NCBI GenBank assembly: GCA_002307315.1
Contig: DBTZ01000025.1
Coordinates: 1 to 8,850, forward strand
Source: Alphaproteobacteria bacterium UBA1303
GTDB taxonomy: Bacteria; Pseudomonadota; Alphaproteobacteria; Micropepsales; Micropepsaceae
DNA: 8,850 nt
Direction: 5' to 3'
Position numbers and translations under genes: made by a program. Positions within the stretch are counted from its first letter, which is position 1, and every line of letters begins with the position of its first letter. Under the pieces are notes generated by a model that saw only the letters and a list, made by a program, of their open reading frames with translations, had not been told where the DNA came from and ran no database searches. Positions 5,730-8,850 of this stretch are shown here, piece after piece.

Positions 5730-5764
5730 AGCGCTTCACCGAAGAGTGGAATCCGGTTGCGCTA
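5727..5764. repeat. Possible fragment of an alphaproteobacterial intergenic repeat between two stop codons
   Basis: The gap between the DUF1150 and ptsN stops begins with TAGAGC and contains CCGAAGAGTGGAATCCGGTT (5740-5759). From memory this is close to a repeat common in alphaproteobacterial intergenic regions, in which a GAGC start is followed by CCGAAAAGTGG and an ACCGGTT block. The opposing half of the usual palindrome is missing. Both flanking stop codons border it exactly. It also contains a short ACCG/CGGT inverted pair but no terminator-like T-run. A genome-wide count is needed for certainty. Confidence 0.35.
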
Positions 5765-6229
5765 TGCCGCGGCGGACTTCGTCGCCGGTTCGGTAAGAAT
5801 GGAAAAAATTTCCTCGGCGGCGGCGGCGGCGCGAAGCTTGTCGCAAACCGTCTGGTTGCGCAAAAGCCGCGAGACCCGAGCCAGCGCCTTCAAATGATCG
5901 GCGCCGGCGCCTTCCGGCGCCAAAAGCAGAAACACCAGATCGACCGGCTGACGATCGACCGCATCGTAATCGATCGGCGTATCCAGACGCGCGAACAAGC
6001 CATAGATCTTTTCGATTTCGGTCAACCGGCCGTGAGGTATGGCGATGCCCTGCCCCACGCCGGTGGTGCCGAGCTGCTCGCGTTCGTTCACGGTTTCGAA
6101 GATGCGCTTATCCGGCAACCGCACCAGGTGGGCGGCACGCAGCGACAGTTCCTGAAACAGCTGCTTTTTGCCGTGGACCTTCAGCGCCGGATAGACACTC
6201 TGAGGTACCAGCAAATCCGCGATCTGCAT
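5762..6229 (-). CDS. ptsN: Nitrogen-regulatory PTS enzyme IIA (EIIA-Ntr)
   Basis: This 155-residue protein is the end-point of the nitrogen-related phosphotransferase chain (PtsP to PtsO/HPr to PtsN). It carries no sugar; it signals by its phosphorylation state to partners such as potassium transporters and kinases. The phosphorylated histidine is H66 in GVGQGIAIPHGR, with the usual upstream ERE-x-LGTTG (50-57). The family pattern continues with the acid-rich PIDYDAVDRQPVDLVFLLLAPEG (85-107) and HLKALARVSRLLRN (112-125). Length and ends are normal for the family, with an Ala-rich tail. The ATG at 6229 has AAGGG five to six bases upstream. It lies downstream of rpoN on the same strand, the standard alphaproteobacterial neighbourhood, but 454 bases separate them and hpf is not in between, so it probably has its own promoter (candidate near 6370-6398) and a leader with two hairpins. 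It converges on the DUF1150 gene. Confidence 0.95.
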   Translation of the reverse strand: MQIADLLVPQSVYPALKVHGKKQLFQELSLRAAHLVRLPDKRIFETVNEREQLGTTGVGQGIAIPHGRLTEIEKIYGLFARLDTPIDYDAVDRQPVDLVFLLLAPEGAGADHLKALARVSRLLRNQTVCDKLRAAAAAEEIFSILTEPATKSAAA

Positions 6230-6247
6230 GACGACCCTTTTGGATGA

Positions 6248-6267
6248 ATCGGACCTCGCAGTCCGAT
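6248..6267 (-). promoter_or_regulatory. Hairpin just ahead of the ptsN ribosome-binding site
   Basis: ATCGGAC and GTCCGAT form a perfect 7-base stem with a 6-base loop, ending about eight bases before the AAGGG of ptsN. In a transcript starting upstream it would fold next to the ribosome-binding site. It lacks a T-run on either strand, so it is not a Rho-independent terminator. A role in translation control is inference. Confidence 0.45.
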
Positions 6268-6331
6268 CGTGACTAGATATGGGCTTTTCAAGCGATACGA
6301 TTTACCGCCACCCGACGTTCTGCCGTCCGTT

Positions 6332-6368
6332 CTGCGGGGGGGAAAAGGCCCCCTCACCAAGTCCGCAG
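6332..6368 (-). promoter_or_regulatory. Bulged GC-rich hairpin at the start of the predicted ptsN leader
   Basis: On the minus strand CTGCGG (6368-6363) pairs with CCGCAG (6337-6332), and inside it GGGGG (6353-6349) pairs with CCCCC (6342-6338) around a CCTTTT loop. A 9-base bulge interrupts one side. The 11 base pairs are almost all G-C. The structure begins near the start predicted from the candidate promoter, as a 5'-end hairpin would. Confidence 0.45.
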
Positions 6369-6369
6369 C

Positions 6370-6398
6370 CTGTTAGTCCGCACATTTCGCAAAGTCAA
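6370..6398 (-). promoter_or_regulatory. Candidate promoter of ptsN
   Basis: On the minus strand TTGACT (6398-6393) is followed by 17 bases and TAACAG (6375-6370). The -35 is good and the -10 matches the consensus at only three of six positions. Transcription would start near 6363 and give a leader of roughly 135 bases. It is the best candidate in the gap, and a separate promoter is expected because of the distance from rpoN. Confidence 0.35.
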
Positions 6399-6550
6399 CG
6401 CTTGAATTTCGAACGCAAACCGCTACCCGGCAATCGCCCGCCGCCGTATCGTTACCGATAACTTACCGGAATACCGACAATTTTATGCAACCTCGGTCTT
6501 GCAACGTACGGCCGGAGCGCCGCACTTTCAGACAGAATCGGCGCACCGCT

Positions 6551-6570
6551 CTATCCTTTTCTATCCTTTT
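6551..6570 (+). repeat. Perfect tandem duplication of a decamer
   Basis: CTATCCTTTT occurs twice in direct succession. It lies in the rpoN-ptsN gap, about 20 bases from the 9-base inverted repeat. On the minus strand each copy reads AAAAGGATAG. No known function is evident. Confidence 0.85.
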
Positions 6571-6588
6571 GTTTGGTCGCAACTTTCC

Positions 6589-6614
6589 GCGCAAAAGCGA
6601 ACACACTTTTGCGC
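6589..6614. repeat. 9-base inverted repeat downstream of rpoN
   Basis: GCGCAAAAG (6589-6597) and CTTTTGCGC (6606-6614) are perfect inverted copies around eight bases. The hairpin lies 70 bases after the rpoN stop in the direction of transcription. There is no T-run after it on the minus strand, so it could be an RNA 3'-end stabiliser, a terminator of a non-classical kind, or a protein-binding site. Confidence 0.6.
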
Positions 6615-6683
6615 ACGTTGCTCCATTGCAATTTTACGACGCCACCCGTTTTTTTGCACCGGCATACCGATCGCCCGACGGTA

Positions 6684-8207
6684 TCAGGCCGGTGCCGCCT
6701 CGGCGCCCTTGAGCCGACGACGCTCGACCGAGGAGGGTATTCGCATCGACTCGCGGTATTTCGCCACCGTGCGCCGCGCGATATTCACCCCATCCGCCGT
6801 CAATAGCGTGACGATGCGATCGTCGGAAAGAATTTCGTCGGCGCTCTCGCGTTCGATCATTTCGCGGATACGATCGCGCACGGCTTCGGCGGAGTGGGCC
6901 TCGGAGCCGTTCATCGACGGAATCGACGCGGTAAAGAAATATTTCAGTTCGAACAGACCGCGCGGGGTGGCGACGTATTTGTTCGAGGTGACGCGGCTGA
7001 CCGTCGATTCGTGCATGCCGATGGCATCGGCGATGGCGCGCAAATTGAGCGGCCGCAGATGGCGCACCCCATAGGTGAGGAAACCGTCCTGCTGGCGCAC
7101 GATTTCGCTCGACACCTTGAGGATGGTACGGGCGCGCTGATCCAGGCTCTTGACCAGCCAGTTGGCATTGTTGAGACAATCGACCAGATAGTTCTTGGCG
7201 TCCTTATCGCGCGCACCGGCCGAGACCTTGGCGTAATACTGCGAATTGACGAGAAGGCGCGGCAGGGTATCGCTGTTGAGTTCGACCAGCCAGCCGCCGT
7301 CGGCGCTTTCGCGCACGATCACATCGGGGATCACCGACTGCACCGGCTCGGCGTCGAAGGCGAGGCCGGGCTTGGGCGACAGATCGCGAATCTCGGCGAT
7401 CATATCGGCGATGTCGTTGGCATCGACGCCGCACAGATGGCTAAGCTGGGCGATGTCGCGGCGGGCGACGAGATCGAGCCGCGTCAGCAGCGTCTCCATC
7501 GCCGGATCGAGCCGATCCTTTTCCTTCAGTTGAAGCGCCAGACATTCGGAAAGATCGCGGGCGCCGACGCCGGCGGGATCGAAGCCCTGCACCACCTTCA
7601 GCGTTTCCAGTACCGTCTTGACGGGGGCGCCGAGCCGCCCGGCCATCTCGGCAAGATCGCCCCGGATATATCCCGCTTCGTCGACGACATCGATCAACGC
7701 CACGCAAATCAGCCGCTTGTCGGCATCGAGCGCCGCAATGGCGAGTTGTTCGAGCAGATGTTCCTTCAGGCTGCCGGCGTTGGCCACCGTCGATTCCAGC
7801 AGATCCTCGTCGCCGTCATAGCGCGGACCGGACTTGACCTGGCTCCAATCCGTCGCCGGCAGCGGTGCGGCCTCGCGCACCGATTCCTGTACGCTGGCAT
7901 GCGCCTCGCCCTCGTCGTACAGATCGTCGCGCGAGGCGTCGATTTCCTCGCATTTGGAAAAATCCTCGCGGACGATCGCTTCGTCGACCCCCTCGCCCGG
8001 CGTTTCGGGCGCCGGCGCGGGGGCGGCTTCGGCCGGCACCGCGTCTCTGTCGTCGCGCTCCAGCAGCGGATTCTTCTCCAGCTCCTGTTCGCAGTATTCC
8101 ACCAATTCGATGTTCGACAATTGCAGCAGCTTGATCGCCTGCTGCAATTGAGGGGTGATCACCAACCCCTGACCCTGCTTAAGTTCTAACCTTTGACCGA
8201 GCGCCAT
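6684..8207 (-). CDS. rpoN: RNA polymerase sigma-54 factor
   Basis: This 507-residue alternative sigma factor directs core RNA polymerase to -24/-12 promoters and needs AAA+ activators (NtrC type) to open them, typically for nitrogen, flagellar or envelope genes. Region I is intact at the start (LELKQGQGLVITPQLQQAIKLLQLSNIELVEYCEQELEKNPLLE, residues 7-50). Region II is an acidic, Pro/Ala-rich stretch (about 51-120). The core-binding domain begins near residue 135 and contains VVQGFDPAGVGARDLSECLALQL (205-227). A helix-turn-helix lies near 390-425 (AIADAIGMHESTVSRVTSNKYV), and the RpoN box ARRTVAKYRE is at 477-486. Length is usual. ATG 8207 has AAAGG six bases upstream. It follows lptB on the same strand, but 174 bases and a terminator-like hairpin intervene, so it may have its own promoter; TATAGA near 8250 is a possible -10 without a clear -35. 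A hairpin follows 70 bases after the stop. Confidence 0.97.
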   Translation of the reverse strand: MALGQRLELKQGQGLVITPQLQQAIKLLQLSNIELVEYCEQELEKNPLLERDDRDAVPAEAAPAPAPETPGEGVDEAIVREDFSKCEEIDASRDDLYDEGEAHASVQESVREAAPLPATDWSQVKSGPRYDGDEDLLESTVANAGSLKEHLLEQLAIAALDADKRLICVALIDVVDEAGYIRGDLAEMAGRLGAPVKTVLETLKVVQGFDPAGVGARDLSECLALQLKEKDRLDPAMETLLTRLDLVARRDIAQLSHLCGVDANDIADMIAEIRDLSPKPGLAFDAEPVQSVIPDVIVRESADGGWLVELNSDTLPRLLVNSQYYAKVSAGARDKDAKNYLVDCLNNANWLVKSLDQRARTILKVSSEIVRQQDGFLTYGVRHLRPLNLRAIADAIGMHESTVSRVTSNKYVATPRGLFELKYFFTASIPSMNGSEAHSAEAVRDRIREMIERESADEILSDDRIVTLLTADGVNIARRTVAKYRESMRIPSSVERRRLKGAEAAPA

Positions 8208-8281
8208 TACCGACCTTTAGATGCTTTCCCCCAGACTGAGCGAAAATCGTCTATATTTCTTTAGCTTCCGGCTTTTTTGTT

Positions 8282-8304
8282 AAAACCGGACAAAACCTGT
8301 CCGG
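8282..8304 (-). terminator. Terminator-like hairpin after lptB
   Basis: On the minus strand CCGGACA (8304-8298) pairs with TGTCCGG (8292-8286) around a 5-base loop, followed directly by TTTT (8285-8282). This is a short but reasonable Rho-independent terminator about 80 bases after the lptB stop and 75 before the rpoN start. The T-run is short, so termination may be partial. Confidence 0.55.
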
Positions 8305-8381
8305 CATATTGCGTTAACAATCGCTGTCGAATGGTTAATGGCGGGCCGCAATCGGCAAATTGTGCCGGATTATTTCGTCAA

Positions 8382-8850
8382 TTAATTGAACGATTCGCCG
8401 AGATAGACGCGCTTGACTTCCGGATCGTGGGTGATCTGTTCCGCCGTGCCTTCAAACAGCACTTCGCCGGAGTGGATGATCGAGGCGCGATCGACCAGAT
8501 CAAGCGTTTCACGCACATTATGATCGGTAATCAATATGCCGATGCCGCGGCTTTTCAGATACATGACCACTTCGCGGATATCGGAAATAGCCAGCGGGTC
8601 AATGCCGGCGAAAGGTTCGTCAAGCAGCATGAAGGACGGTTTGCTGGCGAGCGCGCGGGCGATTTCGACACGACGGCGTTCCCCACCGGACAGGGCGGTG
8701 GCCGGCGAATGACGGATATGGGTGCGGCGCAGTTCTTCCAGCAGGCGGGTCACGTCTTCACGCACCTTGGCCGGGTCTTTTTCGCTCAGTTCGAGAACGG
8801 CAAGGATATTTTGCTCAACCGACATGCCGCGGAAGATCGAGGCTTCCTGC
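8382..8850 (-). CDS. lptB: Lipopolysaccharide export ATP-binding protein LptB (5' end outside window)
   Basis: The window holds the last 155 codons; the start and Walker A motif lie beyond the right edge. The frame stays open through the internal ATG at 8825 to the edge, reading QEASIFRGMSVEQNILAVLEL, where Gln belongs to the Q-loop and the following residues are the LptB-typical contact region for LptF/LptG. Next come the ABC signature LSGGERRR, Walker B FMLLDEPFAGIDP with its catalytic Glu, and the switch histidine in ITDHNVRETLD. The ending (DPEVKRVYLGESFN) matches the usual LptB C-terminus. LptB is the cytoplasmic ATPase that powers extraction of lipopolysaccharide from the inner membrane through LptFG and on via LptC and LptA. 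lptC and lptA normally precede it on this strand, outside the window; rpoN follows, separated by a terminator-like hairpin. Confidence 0.95.
   Translation of the reverse strand, partial: QEASIFRGMSVEQNILAVLELSEKDPAKVREDVTRLLEELRRTHIRHSPATALSGGERRRVEIARALASKPSFMLLDEPFAGIDPLAISDIREVVMYLKSRGIGILITDHNVRETLDLVDRASIIHSGEVLFEGTAEQITHDPEVKRVYLGESFN

Larger units (their letters stand above)
6230..6683. other. 454-base stretch without a convincing gene between rpoN and ptsN
   Basis: No open frame here has a plausible start, ribosome-binding site and protein-like composition on either strand; those present are short or run into rpoN in the wrong direction. It is visibly more AT-rich than the genes beside it, especially 6540-6660. 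It holds a 9-base inverted repeat (6589-6614), a doubled decamer (6551-6570), a candidate ptsN promoter (6370-6398) and two leader hairpins (6332-6368, 6248-6267). In many alphaproteobacteria the ribosome hibernation factor gene hpf occupies this place; I see no remnant of it in the minus-strand frames. Confidence 0.7.

Noticed and set aside
6279..6461. 60-codon open frame on the + strand in the ptsN leader
   Set aside because: Pro/Arg-rich composition, no ribosome-binding site, opposite to the predicted leader hairpins.
6421..6480. Three CGGTA motifs on the minus strand as a binding array
   Set aside because: Unequal spacing (8 and 11 bases) and short length; expected by chance.
6560..6665. 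34-codon minus-strand frame after rpoN as a residual hpf or small gene
   Set aside because: No hibernation-factor resemblance, no ribosome-binding site ahead of its ATG, ends in the repeat.
6499..7074. Open frame on the + strand entering rpoN from the gap
   Set aside because: Mostly antisense to rpoN, rich in Arg and Ser, no ribosome-binding site; the gap part has no protein-like pattern.
6894..8189. 431-codon open frame on the + strand
   Set aside because: Antisense to rpoN, which has every expected region including the RpoN box; the frame has no family motifs.
8280..8330. Sigma-54 promoter ahead of rpoN (autoregulation)
   Set aside because: GG and GC pairs are present but not at the required 10-base spacing.
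8353..8367. CGGCA/TGCCG hairpin right after lptB as its terminator
   Set aside because: Five base pairs and no T-run; the hairpin at 8286-8304 with TTTT is the better candidate.

Overview
The window looks like the chromosome of an alphaproteobacterium, most plausibly of the Rhodospirillales type. The grounds are high GC, an lptB / rpoN / ptsN neighbourhood, an Hsp20 gene followed by a DUF1150 gene, and a fused PabB-PabC protein. This is an inference from protein families and gene order; no rRNA or other taxonomic marker is present. No phage, insertion sequence, CRISPR array or tRNA is visible.

Layout, left to right. (1) 1-116 (+): the last residues of a methyl-accepting chemotaxis protein. 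(2) 135-819 (-): a two-gene unit of unknown function, a small ribbon-helix-helix-like protein followed four bases later by a four-helix membrane protein. It is read from a strong sigma70-type promoter overlaid by palindromes. (3) 969-3090 (+): a CREST-superfamily (alkaline ceramidase-like) membrane hydrolase and a secreted nucleotide pyrophosphatase/phosphodiesterase of the alkaline phosphatase superfamily, possibly one transcription unit. (4) 3143-4900 (-): PabB-PabC fusion for 4-aminobenzoate (folate) synthesis. (5) 5041-5729 (+): Hsp20 chaperone and a translationally coupled DUF1150 protein, behind a heat-shock-like promoter and a leader that folds over the ribosome-binding site. (6) 5762-6229 (-): ptsN (EIIA-Ntr), with a possible structured leader. 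(7) 6230-6683: a 454-base stretch without a convincing gene, at the place where hpf often sits. (8) 6684-8207 (-): rpoN, sigma-54. (9) 8382-8850 (-): 3' part of lptB, cut by the window end, with a terminator-like hairpin between it and rpoN.

How the genes relate. lptB, rpoN and ptsN form the familiar envelope/nitrogen-control block: lipopolysaccharide export ATPase, alternative sigma factor, and the regulatory phosphotransferase end-point. Here they appear broken into separate transcription units, and hpf is absent from its usual place. The Hsp20-DUF1150 pair is probably a heat-inducible unit. The CREST hydrolase and the phosphodiesterase belong to superfamilies whose animal members include alkaline ceramidase and alkaline sphingomyelinase, which suggests (but does not show) a lipid-degrading pair. 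The most novel-looking parts are the ribbon-helix-helix/membrane-protein unit with its operator-like promoter, the lipid-hydrolase pair, the Hsp20 leader and the ptsN leader.
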